Origin: Rhynchonema sp. JSB1_4
Taxonomy: Eukaryota; Nematoda; Chromadorea; Monhysterida; Xyalidae
Assembly (NCBI GenBank): GCA_030248065.1
Contig: JASAMV010000158.1
Location: 124,001 to 188,000 of the forward strand
Direction of reading: 5' to 3'
DNA: 64,000 bases
The position numbers and the translations under genes are program-made. Under the pieces are notes generated by a model. It saw only the letters and a program-made list of their open reading frames with translations, was not told where the DNA came from and did no database searches. This document shows, piece by piece, positions 36,541 through 48,500 of the stretch; positions within the stretch are counted from its first letter, which is position 1; every line of letters begins with the position of its first letter.

Positions 36541-37532
36541 TTAATAAACAACCCCAGTTCATTAGTTCTGAGTTCGGAAGGGTGGCTGTGAGCTTCGCGG
36601 CACCAGGATGGCGGCCATCTTTAATTTCTCAATTGAATGAAATTCTAAGTTTGACTGAAGCTTGGAATTGTGGAGATAATTAGCGACTGTCTTGTTCGGA
36701 GGTGGGCACTAGTCTAGCTCGCTGCTGATGCGTTGCGTTGTACTTTATAATGTCAAGAGAGGCGCGTTTGAAGGGTTTTGGCGAAGAAGAAAAGTGTGAG
36801 GTTACAAAGGAACGTGCAATTGATTGTGACTTAACTGCTTAGGATAGCAACTACAATCAACTCTTCAAGTGGAGGAGGGCCTATCGGGAATCGGGTGACA
36901 AGGCTGAAAAACTGGCTTTAGTTAGAAGGTGAAGAGTACCCGAAGGAACCAAACCATTTAGATTTCCGGTAAAACACGTATTTTGTAGCGCCAGATGTTT
37001 GTTTAAGCCAATTTATGCTCTCTACACACAATAAAGTTACGAATTTCATTCCTGGAATTTGAGTTGAACTGGCTTCGCTTGGCCTGATCCAATGTTCCAG
37101 ATGGCCGCCAATCAGCATCGCCGCCAAGAGGCGTTCGGAATCGCAATGCTTTTTATTTGTGTGCAAACAGTGAACTGTACTCAATAGGAGTGTATAAAAT
37201 GTGCTCGTTCAAACGGGTTGCGGCGCGGTTGTACTGTAACTGTGGAATCTTGCTTCCCTAGTTTCTCACATGTTTGTCCATCTCCTGGTAGCTTGAGAAC
37301 AAAACGAATCGAAGATCAAAGGCTCACAGTATTCAATGTGCGCGTCAGTAGTTGCAGCATGAATGCTTGTTTCTCTTTATTTGTTCAATGCCAAAAATTT
37401 TAATTTATCACCAACATAACCATATCACAAATGGCCACAGAAAGGTCATCGCATTCAAATCTCAGATACTCAACCGTGTTGGTGAAAATGGAAACAAAAG
37501 AACGGTCTTCCTGTTCTTGAAAAGTAAAGTAA

Positions 37533-37665
37533 AGTCGGCCCGGCCCGGCCCGGTCGGCGAAAAGTCCGGCCCGGCCCGGCCCGGCCCGGTGGAGGGCCGC
37601 AGGTCGGCCCGGCCCGGCCCGTTTTGGCTTGAGGTCGGCCCGGCCCGGCCCGGCCCGGTCAGCCA
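37533..37665. repeat. CGGCCCGGCCC low-complexity block
   Basis: Runs of CGGCCCGGCCCGG interrupted by short spacers. Related blocks follow at 38519-38602, sharing a CCCCCCAAATCTCCGGCC phrase with the inverted block at 40141-40212. The blocks look like arms of one or more decayed foldback elements. Confidence 0.7.
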
Positions 37666-38100
37666 ATTTTCAAGGGCTGAAAACTAAAAAAAGTCCAAAA
37701 AGCTGAAAAAAATTCGAAAATTTTCTGCAGAATGCTTGTTTTCACTGGTACAGCTGGGGGGAAGGGTAGGTAGGTAAGGTAGGTAGGTATTGATACGTAG
37801 ACAGTAGACTGACGCGCCATCCTGATGCAGTACGTAAGTCGCCGCCCCGGTTTGTACAGTAGTAGGTATAATTTTTGACTCAAAATGGTTTAAAATCGGT
37901 ATTTTTCACTCCATATAGGCGAAAAATAATTAGCGCTTAAGAATACATTCTCATCAATATGTAGACATAAATTTTGTTCCCGGACGACTCCTCCAGCTCG
38001 GCCGATCGGTACAGTAGGTAGGTTGATTGCAGGCAGGCTTTTTTGGTGGTACAGTATGTTGATTGCTGCAAAGCAAAGGCCTGGGTATGGGTAGCTACGG

Positions 38101-38400
38101 TAAAGGCAGTCTACAGGAGGTTGTCACTCAGCCCCCGAATACCGTAACCCACTGCAAGCGAGATCGTTGCGAGACACATGCTGATCGCTGCTTATCGACA
38201 CGTGTATTAGCGGCAGCAAGCTGGAAATTGTCATCGTGCGCGTCGATCACCAAAACTTCGAAATGTTGGTTGGTGTTGGCGCTAACACGCAAAACATAGA
38301 TAAAAAACAAAATGGTCTCGACACGATCCTTGCAGATCAAAATTACGGTGGGTTACGGTATTCGGGGGCTGAGTGACAACCTCCCGTAGACTGCCTTTAC
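38101..38400. mobile_element. 300-bp inverted-repeat element (MITE)
   Basis: The left arm starts TAAAGGCAGTCTAC and continues GGAGGTTGTCACTCAGCC, CCGAATACCGTAACCCA. The right arm is its near-exact complement ending GTAGACTGCCTTTA at 38400. It is noncoding. Confidence 0.85.
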
Positions 38401-38789
38401 TGCTTCTTTCTTCAAAACGATGACTGAAAGGATCAAGAACTAGGAAATGTTATTGCGCGAAGCGCAAAAATTTTGAAAATTTTGGTTCAAAAAATGGTAA
38501 TTTCGTTCAAATTTAGGCATACCGGGCCGGACCGGGCCGGGCTGCTCGGCCCGGCCCGGCCCGGTCCCCCCAAATCTCCGGCCCGGCCCGGCCCGGGCAA
38601 AAAACGAAAAAAATGGTGATCGAGGAAAAAAAAGAAAAAAAACGAGCAATTTTTTCGGAAAAAATGGTGCTCACTCGGTAAAAACCGGTTGTCACAGACC
38701 GTTGTCAAAAAGTGACTTTTTCCTGGATTTGGGTCTTCCCCCCAGGGAGGTACACTAACCTCCGCACGGAAAAAAGGGGTACGGTAGGT

Positions 38790-39182
38790 CAGTGTAGTTC
38801 CTGGGGGGGGAGGGGGGGTCCCCCCCCTCGGGTACGCTATCTCCCCCTCAGGTGGTACACTATCCCCCTATCTCCCCCTCCGGGTACACTATCTCCCCCA
38901 ATTTTTGCCTAAAATAGGCATTTTTAGGCCTAAAATGGGCATTTTTAGGCCTAAAATGTGTGATTTTTGGGTCAATGTTTTCAAAAGTCACCAAAATACC
39001 CTTTTTATGAAGAATTTTTTCCAAAAAGGGGTAAAAACAAGTCAAATTTTCTACCTCAAAAAGTGACTTTTTCCCGAATTTGGGTCTTCCCCCCCCTTCC
39101 CCCCCCTCGGGGGTACACTATCTCCCCCTCCGAAAAAAACGGAGGGTCCGCTATCTCCCCCTCCGGACCAGGAACTACACTG
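38790..39182. mobile_element. hAT-like miniature element, family B copy 1
   Basis: Ends CAGTGTAGTTCCTGG and CCAGGAACTACACTG (exact 15-bp inverted repeats), flanked by a perfect 8-bp duplication CGGTAGGT (38782-38789, 39183-39190). It is inserted inside an older copy of the same family, whose right end (CCAGGAACTACACTG) remains at 39211-39225. An 8-bp duplication with CAGTG ends is diagnostic of the hAT superfamily. Confidence 0.9.
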
Positions 39183-39233
39183 CGGTAGGTACACTAACCG
39201 CCGCGCCGGACCAGGAACTACACTGTTCTAAAG

Positions 39234-39655
39234 CAGTGGTGTCGTTGGGAAATCAAAAAGTCAGGATACCGGATACCCAAAATCCAAAATTTTCGGATAC
39301 CGGATACCCAAAATGAAAAATCTCGGATACCAGGGGGGGTTGCTCCCTAAAATAAAAAATCTCGGATACCCAGGGGGGGGGGTTGTTCAAAAAAGGTCAG
39401 TTTTTTTAGAGGAAAATTGAGCAAAATCGGTGTTGAAAGCGCAAAAAATGGTCATTTGGGGGGCTATGCTTGCGCCAGCAAGCGATTTTGAGCATTTTGG
39501 AGGTAAAAATGGGCGATTTTTACGGTTTTCGGAAAAATTTTAGGGCAGGATACCCCTGGACAAAAAGTCAGGATACCGGATACCCCTGGGTGAAAAAATC
39601 AAGATACCGGATACCGGATACCCCCCCCCCCCTTCCCCCCCCAACGACACCACTG
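39234..39655. mobile_element. hAT-like miniature element, family C copy 1
   Basis: Ends CAGTGGTGTCGTTGGG and CCAACGACACCACTG, flanked by TTCTAAAG (39226-39233) and TTCTGAAG (39656-39663), an 8-bp duplication with one change. The interior carries GGATACCGGATACCC repeats. It is noncoding. Confidence 0.85.
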
Positions 39656-41190
39656 TTCTGAAGTGTCTTTTATACTTGCGGGCCGAAAAAAAAACCGTTT
39701 TTTTCGGAAAAAAAACGTTTTTTTCCGAGGCCCGGAAAAATACGTTTTTACTTACCGTAAAAACCTAAATACAAGGGGGGGCTCTATTAATTCACTGACC
39801 CCATTTTCAAAAAATTATTTTCGTTTCTCAGCGAGAGCGTTCCAAATCCGGTGTTATTTTCGATCGATATTCCGAGGGGGCTCTATTCCGGGGGGGGGGC
39901 TCTATTTAGGTTTTTACGGTATTTTACTGAAAAAAGTAGGGATTTTTTGTCAAAAATACTAAAATTTCTGTCGGATTCGGCAAGTAAGTGATCAGTATTG
40001 TCTATCTGACGACTTTTTCATGGAAAACAATGAATTTTCAATTTCAACCAAAAAAAGGGTGACCCAAAAAAATAGGTTAAAAAATCGCAAAAATTATGAC
40101 AAAAATTGGGTTAAAATCTGAGCCAAAAATTCGGGCCGAAAGAGCCGGGCCGGGTCGTGCCGGAGATTTGGGGGCTCGGGCCGGGCCAGGCCGGCCAAAC
40201 TCGGCCCGATTGCGACCTCTGGTTCTAGCGTCTTTTTTTGATCGATTTTGTAATATATTTTCGGACCCTCAAGATTTTCGCCATTTTCAGACCAAAAAAC
40301 ACATTTTCTCGGAAAAATAAATTGTCGGTAATTTTTCCGGGTAATTTATTTTCGAAAATTACCGGGCTCCGAAAAAAACGGTTTTTCTGTTAGTCACTAT
40401 ATTCTGAAGTGACTTACTGTTTTACTAAATAAATAGGGATTTTTTGTGAAAAAAACATGTGGCAACTGGCAACACTTTTATGACTGGCTCAGTGACTTAC
40501 AGTGCTGTGGCTGTGGCTACATTGGCGGGGCGGGTGGGGTACATCAGTGAAAAATCCGGGGCTGGTAGGGTGGCAGTGTATCTGGAATTTGGGGGGATTT
40601 ATTTTGGGGGGAGAGGGGACAGGGGAGAGAAAGATTTTTGGGGGGGCGGGCAGTGTTGCTCACAACTTTTTTCGGGTGCCTATTTTTATGTGTTATAAAT
40701 TGCATATATCGCGCGCACCGCGCAATTTTTTGCACTTTTAAGAGTTTTCGGTCAAAAATTGGGCATTGGCGGCAGGGTTTTTTTTCAAAATTCACTGGGT
40801 GCAACTTAGGTGCAACCCCCCAATTTTTAGGTGCAAGCTGGCCAAAGTAGGTGCAACCCCTATTTTGGACAAAAAACGCCAATTTTAGGCTTTTTTTGCC
40901 AGGTTGTGTGTTCAATGCTATTTGCGTGCTTTTAGAAGTTCAATAAAGTTGTAACGCAATGAATGCTTTTTCCTTTAGCAAAAGCAAACTTTTCAGGGAA
41001 AGTTCAACATCTTGTAGCACATTTTGTACTAGTTTCATTATTGAGAACCGATTGAGAAGAAAACGAAAGTAAAATTTTCATGTCACCATATCCACATTTG
41101 GGGGTCACGTACGAATCAATTACTTTCGCTCGCTGTTCATTTACTGTGTGGGTATCTAATACTGTTGTCATGCTCTGCTCCAGTTCTAGT

Positions 41191-41577
41191 CAGTGTAGTT
41201 CCTGGGGGGAGGGGAGTCTCCTCCTAAGGTACACTAACCGCCGCGACCAAGGTACACTAGTACACTAACCGCCGCACCAGGTACACTAACCGCCGCAATT
41301 TTTGCCTAAAATAGGCATTTTTAGCCCAAGATGGGCATTTTAGGCCTAAAATGGGTAATTTTCAGGTCAATGTTGTCAAAAGTAGCCAAAATACCCTATT
41401 TATGGAGAATTTTTTCCAAAAAAGGGCAAAAATAGGTCAAATTTTTTACCTCAAAGAAGGACTTTTTTCTGAATTTTGGTCTCCCCCCTTCTTCCCCCCA
41501 CAGGGAGGTACACTAACCGCCGCACCGACAAAGTGGGTAGGTTCACTAACCGCCTCGCCGGACCAGGAACTACACTG
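41191..41577. mobile_element. hAT-like miniature element, family B copy 2 (nested)
   Basis: Same ends as 38790-39182 (CAGTGTAGTTCCTGG / CCAGGAACTACACTG). Flanked by GTTCTAGT and ATCCTAGT, an 8-bp duplication with two changes. The interior shares GGTACACTAACCGCCGC phrases with the other copies. Confidence 0.85.
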
Positions 41578-42035
41578 ATCCTAGTACAGCATGTATTTGT
41601 TTTGAATCTTATCACCAGCACACCAGGTACTAACTGTGTACGAAATCAATCAATCAGATCAATATTTTTTGTCGATGTCGACCAAATGCTTCGATGGAAT
41701 TTATTGGAAGGAATGAAAAGCCGCGCAGCGCATTTTTTTTGTTTCTAAGCTTTCCAACCTTAAAAGATGCTGTATAAATGCTAAATTAACCAAATAAGGG
41801 CCCAAAATTTTAGGTGCAACCTTGCACCTAACCCTGAATTTTTAGGTGCAATTCTGATTTTTTAGGTGCAAATTGCCCCTAAAAAGTGTCTAAAAAAACT
41901 ATGATTGGCGGGGTGGGTAGGGTGTAGGTAGACTTTAGGGTACCCGTACCAGAGGGGCGGGCAGGGGGTGGTGTACCAGGTCGGGGCGGGTGGGGTACCA
42001 TTGGGGGACCCCAATCACCCTCCCCCCACCCAGCC

Positions 42036-42417
42036 CAGTGATGTAGTTGGTCCGAGCAAGAAAGCTAGCTAGCTGGAGGGGTCCGGCACAAGAAAGCTAG
42101 CTAGCTAGCCGGGTACCCCGATTTGGGGGGGTATTGGTCCAGAAGTCAAAAACAGCGGTATAAAATTTGGTCTAAATTATGCCAAAATAAGCCTTAAAAT
42201 GCGTATTTTTGTGCACGTGTGAGAAAATTTGAACGAATTTGACCATTTTGGTCCATAAAATGGTCATTTTGGCACTAAAATCAACACTTTTCTTACTTGA
42301 TGACCGGAGCAAGAAAGCTAGCTAGCCAGTTTGGGGGGGTATGGGTTTCGGAGCAAGAAAGCTACCTAGCAGTTGGGGGTAATACCCCCCCCCATACCCC
42401 CCCCAACCACATCACTG
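42036..42417. mobile_element. hAT-like miniature element, family D (nested)
   Basis: Ends CAGTGATGTAGTTGG and CCAACCACATCACTG, flanked by a perfect 8-bp duplication ACCCAGCC (42028-42035, 42418-42425). The interior has GAGCAAGAAAGCTAGCTAGC repeats near both ends. Confidence 0.9.
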
Positions 42418-42543
42418 ACCCAGCCACAGCACTGGTGACTTACGATTTTGAAGGTTGTGGAGAGGCGAAGATGGATCTCGTCGTGTGTTTTTGAAACGCA
42501 AACGAAGACGCAATCAGCCATTGATTGACGCAAATCCGTAAAC

Positions 42544-45500
42544 ATGAGTGGTCGGCCAGACGTACAGATGGAGTATGACGAGCAAGAACACAACATCCGT
42601 TCCCGATCGTTGGGCGTTGTGTTTCGTGAACGAGATGACAAACACAGAAAACTGAGTGAAAGCAGGGGCGTGCATCTGCCGAACATTGCCATTGTGCCGC
42701 CGGTGAGTCCGGTCCATTCTAGTCTTCAGTGTTGTTCCATAATTCAGGCAGGAGCAAAAACAGAACGACTTGGTAAGGGCGCTCAGCGGTGGTTGGTAAT
42801 TAACATAGTTGCAATTTTTCCGAAAAAATATATTTGCTGAAAAAAAACCCGGTTTTTTTCCGATATCTTTCCAGGCCAAAAGTTGGTCGCCTGTTAAAAT
42901 GGGGTACATTTGGGCAAAGTGTGGTCTAAAATTGCTTCGTGACGAAAAGTCATGCTAGATAAGTCGACCAAAGACACAAAAAATGGTGTTTTTGGAGGAT
43001 TTGAGAAACTGACCTCGCGACTGTCCAAGTTTTTTTTGGAAAATTTGGAAATTTCGTTATTTTCGCCTCTGAAAAAAAAACGGTTTTTTCCCGTTTTTTG
43101 TTTCAGGAAAAAACGGTTTTTTCACTTGCAACTATAGTTGGTCAGCCCATTGTGGTGGCAGAGGTGGTTGCGTTTTGCGTACTCACCTCTCACAGCCACA
43201 ACTCCACATCATCCCGCAAGCAATTTATGCCGTCTGTGTTTTTCGACGTCATTCCCAAAAATCGCGCGCCAGCGCTCAAGCCTCCCATAATAAGCATTTT
43301 AATATCTTTTTCGGCTCAAGTTTCGAAAGAACTTCTAGTCTAATACTACTAAGCCTAAGCCTTGCCTATTTTGGCCAATGTTGTGTGCCAGAAACTCTGT
43401 TTTCACGCTTTGAGTGACCAAAATTACACCTCTCCCGCCAGTGTAGTTCCTGGGGGGAGGGGGGTCCCCCCCTCGGGTACGTCTGTTCCCCCTCCATGGT
43501 ACGCCTGCCCAGTGTAGTGGCAGGCCCATGTGTGGGAGGTAAGTATGATGCGGGGTTGGGACCGGAAGCGTGAGAGGTATGATTTTGGTCACCCAAAAAG
43601 GCGAAAAAACACCGTTTTTGTGATACAATTTTGGCCAAAAATTGAGGTAAAAATAGTACTTTTGCAAAATTTTCGCCGAAAATCACCTAAAAATAGGTAT
43701 TATGGGTGGGTTTGATTTTTGGGAAAATAAGGTCGAAAAACACCGATTTTTGCCTTAAAAAGGTATAAAATTGCTTGTGAGAGGTATGATTTGGAGTTGT
43801 GAGAGGTAAGTACTCACCCCCCCCCCCCCCCAACCCCCCCTCGGGTTTTGTGGTAGGTAAGTACTGAGAGGGGGGGGCAACCCCCCCCCCCCAACCCCCC
43901 CAGCCACTACTATGCGCCTGCCCCACTGTTCCCCCTCCGGGTACGTCTGCTCCCCCAATTTTTACCTAAAATAGGCAAATTTTGGCCTAAAATAGGCATT
44001 TTTAAGCATAAAATTAGTGATTTTTAGGTCAATGTCGTCAAAAATCGCCAAAATACCTTTTTTATTGAGATTTTTTTCCTAAAAGGGGAAAAAATGAGCC
44101 AAATTTTCGACCTCAAAAAATGACTATTCTCCAAATTTGGGTCCTCCCCCTTTTCCGGGTCCCTCCCCCCCTTCCCCCCCAGGTGGGTACGTCTGTTCTC
44201 CCTCCGAAAAAAAGGGGTACCGCCTGTTCCCCCTCCGGACCAGGAACTACACTGTCTCCCGCATCCGGTCGGTCTCATCCCCGCATTATGTATACTTATC
44301 CCGCACACTACACTTGAGGCCTGCTGTGGACGACACGGCATGTACGTTTGGACCAGGAACTATACTGTCAATCAAGCCCCTTTTCCATGAACTATGAAGC
44401 TCCATCTTTCACAATGACATTGTTGTGGTGGTGATGACAATGTCAATGTTCAGGCGCGTGTCACCACATCGCACCATGGCAGCAGCGGGTCGAGTGATTC
44501 GGCGAGTGATGGTAATGCGACACGAACACCCACAACCGCTGCCAGTCCGGTATGTCGCATTTGGAGGGATCTGGGGAATGTCACGATCAATAGTGAAACA
44601 TTTACTGCGACTCAAACAGGTGGGCACGATTGTACGACTGCAGAATCCGATGCAAATTTCGCCCAATAGTCGCGCGTCAACCATCACCAATCGCAAGACG
44701 CTCATCCGTGACTCGCTCGATGTTCGTGTGTTCCTGCCGGATAATAGAGGTATCGCACAAAGAACCGTTCTGTAGTTTTCCCGAAAAAGTGCATGTAGTG
44801 TATGTGTGGCAGACATGCATATATTTTTAATGCATGTAATGGCGGATAATGTTAGTGTTGTTATTTCAGCCCTTCAATTCACGATTGACGGCGGTCGATC
44901 GATCACGTCCATGTGTCTCGCACATATCTGCTCGCAACATCTCAACATTCCTCATGAGATAGCCACGGAAACGTTCGCCTTGTGGCTAGTGTCGCCTTTA
45001 CTTGGTTAGTCCATTATTGTGACTTAGGTGACGTTCTTCAATTGCGTCCCCATTTGATCGAAGCGAAGCTTGAACTGTTGAGTCATTGAGGTCATTCCCC
45101 GTTGAAGCGTCAACGAAAGTGCCACAGTCACTAACTGCCACATATCATTCGCTTGTTTGTCATCATTTGTATTCATTGCCTTGTTTTGTCACGAGTGTTA
45201 TTCTTTGGCGTCTGATTAAAAGAATCTGTAGGCACAGTGGCGGATACAGCTTTTGGCCAACAGAAGGGCCAAGTCCAAAAAAAGTTATTTTTATCTCGTG
45301 CTTGTTGCATTTTAAGTTTTTAAGTAGTCATTTTTATCTAGTGCTTGTTTAGTTTCGCGCTTTTTACACCAAGTATTGCATAAATGTGACACGGGCGAAA
45401 GTTTGGAACGCCAAATTTCATTGAAAAAAGTGTGTCTGACGCGCTAAACACTCAATTTTTGGATTTTTAAGATGTATCAGAGTGAAAACCCTGCGACAAT

Positions 45501-48500
45501 TTAGTTGTCCTTTTTCCTTCTTCCTTCTAAAACGGTAGCCCCTTTCAGGGGCCAAAGGCGGCCATGTCCCCTGGGTCCGCCCTTGATATGGCACATCCCA
45601 TCCCCAGCGGTGAGCTTGCCTGCGATAAAGCTCAGGCATTCGCCTGTGACGACCTTATTGCTAAAGCCAAACCATAAACCACGACTGGGGAAGGCCAACG
45701 TCCCAGTACGTGCACTCGAACTCATAAATTTGTTTTGCAGAAGTGCAACTCAAACCGCACCATGTTCCCTTCCAAGTACGTTTGGTTTGGCCCAATCTGC
45801 TGATGAAATACACAACGGCGACACAAGAGGATATTGAAGTCGATGAACCGTTGTTGATGTATAGACGCAATGTGTTGCTCTCTGGAAAACGGCAGAGGCA
45901 GGTATGTACGGTCATTCTCGCTGTAGTTAGTCAACGACTGTTTGGTCCCAATCCACCGCTCGCGTTCAGTTTTGAATTGTATACTCCGTGTGGGATATTC
46001 TGCATAGTTAATGGAAAAACGTGGGTCCCACTGAATCATGTCACTGCACTGTGCAAGTCAGTGAATGTCCTTGCGGTCGCTGCTATAAATGGGCATGGTA
46101 AACCTATGGTAATAGGCCCTGCACCGAGTGGTGCCCAAATTAGCACAAACTGTCAAATCTCTGATCACAGCTTGCGCATGCTGACGATCGTTCAGTGGAG
46201 ATCCTCTACCTCGACGCTCGTGAGTCGGTGCTTTTCGGTCGACAACCGATTGAGATGAGTCGCGCGTTGGACTTGGCTGCAGTCGATATGGCCATACATT
46301 GGGGACCGTACAATGCCGACAGACACACGATGGCATATGTCAAGTTAGTCAACCCAAGTTAATGCCGAATTCAGCCGTTGGACGCCAATTTCGGCCAGCT
46401 TAAAAGATTTCCCCGATACCTCAAATTAGCATTAGCTGGTCAATTTTACCAGTCCGATATCTCAAGTGACATAACCCAAACAAAGGTTTGGCTACAGCGT
46501 TTGCAACCCTAAAATGGACAAAGGTTCCCTTCAAGTCAGTCAGTCCCTTTAGGTTGTACTGTATGCACATGCACAAATCCTGAATTTTTCACAATTAGTT
46601 GATGCAGGAGCTGCTAATTTCAACTTCACAGGCGAAATGAACGACCAAGTTCTACAAACAATCACCGTAGATGCACTTTTCAGACAACACCTGCCCGATT
46701 TCCTGCCGGAGCACCTTGTATCAGCAGCACTTGGCTGGACGCTGTTCGGTCTGCCTTCATGTGGTGGTGTGTGTCATCAGTTGATCGATCGATATCGCGA
46801 ATACAGTGCGCTCACACACACTCAGTTGCAGACACATTATGTGTTGGAGTGTATGAATATGGCCACTTATGGGTGAGTGCGTGGTCGGGCATGAACGTTA
46901 TCATGGCGAGAAGTGCGATAGTTTCGTGTGAGTTTTTTTTACCAATCGCGTGAAAAAAGTATTGGCGTCGTTATTGCCGGCGTTCATTTTGTGTCCGGGG
47001 CTTGACCGCTAGATTTTTTTTATGTGAGAAAGTTTTTGGTTTTCCTACTTTTACATGCCTCACTATTATGCTGAATATAATATTCTCGGGAACTGTTCTC
47101 TAAAAATAACAAGCAAGGTCGCACATATAATTACCGTCAAATATGACATTATTACCATCAGTGGCATAACATGATTGACATTTTAGGTCGGAACTAATTG
47201 TGCTGCCTAAGAAATATTTCTCGGTTAATATAAAATCAATAGACGAAATAAGCAAAATCAACAGTCTTCTGTTCGGCAGTTGTTGAAAAACACCGCAATA
47301 AATGTACAAAAACCAACTATCTCCATGTTACCCTTTAGTTTTTCCAATATATCTGACGTACACATGCACCATTTATAGTCGCAATCGCAGTTCTATCCCT
47401 TTCTCCGTGCAGTTGTGCATTCTTCTGTGGCCAAATGGAGCGTGCGCCGATGTCGAGCGGTCGTTGGCTGCGTCGGTCCCTGTCTGGGGCGGGTGCTGGT
47501 GACGTGCCGGTGTTGATCGCTGTCAATCGGTCACAAATCAACATCATCGATGAGAAGGCACATCAATTGGTGTTGGCGCAGCCGTTGCTCGATTGTGTAT
47601 GGAAGACGGCCAGGAGGTACCGGATGGGTTGGATCGTATTTGGCGTGTTGAGCAAAGGCTCCGTGTTTATAGTTACAGGGTTAATCGGAGCATCGTCGAT
47701 TTGGTCTGTCGACTGCTCCGTGGTGTTCACATCCCAGTATGGTTTAAGTCGAGTAAAACCCACACATTGTGAACAGGATGGCATCCATGCGACGATTTTG
47801 TTCACTGTGAGGAATATTCGCTGTAGGGCGCACATGGCAGCATTACAGCTACGTGCTGTATCAGCACAACATCTACTAATGAAATCTTCTGCCGCAAGTT
47901 GATTTTTTGTCGGATTGCTTTCCATTTGTCGTCATAGCCAACTAGTTTGTCCGACGTGACACCATAGTCATCAGCACGTAAAGCGTCAGGGCTCTGGCGC
48001 AGTGGTGTTGTTGGGGAGGGGGTTACCCCCTGGTATGGGGGTATGGCAAATCGGCCGTGGGAAATTCTTCACTTTTGGAACAAGCACCCCAATAAATGAC
48101 ATTTTGACCCCGAGAAGTACTAAAATTGACCATTTTTCGCCTAAAAATGTCAAAAATCGCTTGCTGCCACAAGAAACCCCTGTTGTAAGCACTTTTTAGA
48201 CCAGTTTTTATCACTTAAAAGATTTTTGAGGTCATTTGTTCAGAAACCCCACCCTCGGGTATGGGAAATTTTTGAATTTTTGGGAGAACCCCCTCTGGTA
48301 TGGGAAATTTTTGATTTTTGGGGTATGCATGGGAAATTTCCCGAAAATTGGGCTAGGCATGTGAAAATTTCGATTTCTCAACGACACCTCTGTTCTGGCG
48401 CACTGTTTGTGTAAGTGTGCTGCGCGTGCGCCTTAAACTTGAGGTGCATTTAATTTGAGCTGGACGTTAATGAACGCAAGAGATATCACCAAATATATCG

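Larger units (their letters stand above)
40500..42434. mobile_element. 1.9-kb hAT-like element with two nested insertions
   Basis: Ends CAGTGCTGTGGCTG and CAGCCACAGCACTG are exact 14-bp inverted repeats, flanked by a perfect 8-bp duplication GTGACTTA (40492-40499, 42435-42442). Inside sit two younger hAT-like elements, 41191-41577 and 42036-42417. After removing them about 1.17 kb remains, with no transposase frame seen, so it is nonautonomous or badly decayed. Confidence 0.85.
36541..42543. other. Transposon-rich intergenic region
   Basis: Six kb between the channel and the FERM gene hold no recognisable exon. The region consists of GGCCC-type low-complexity blocks (37535-37665, 38519-38602, 40141-40212), an inverted-repeat element at 38101-38400, and a nest of hAT-like miniature elements, each listed separately. 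Tracts between elements repeat phrases such as CCTAAAATAGGCATTTTTAG. Only 36541-37530 looks like plain single-copy DNA. Confidence 0.7.
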
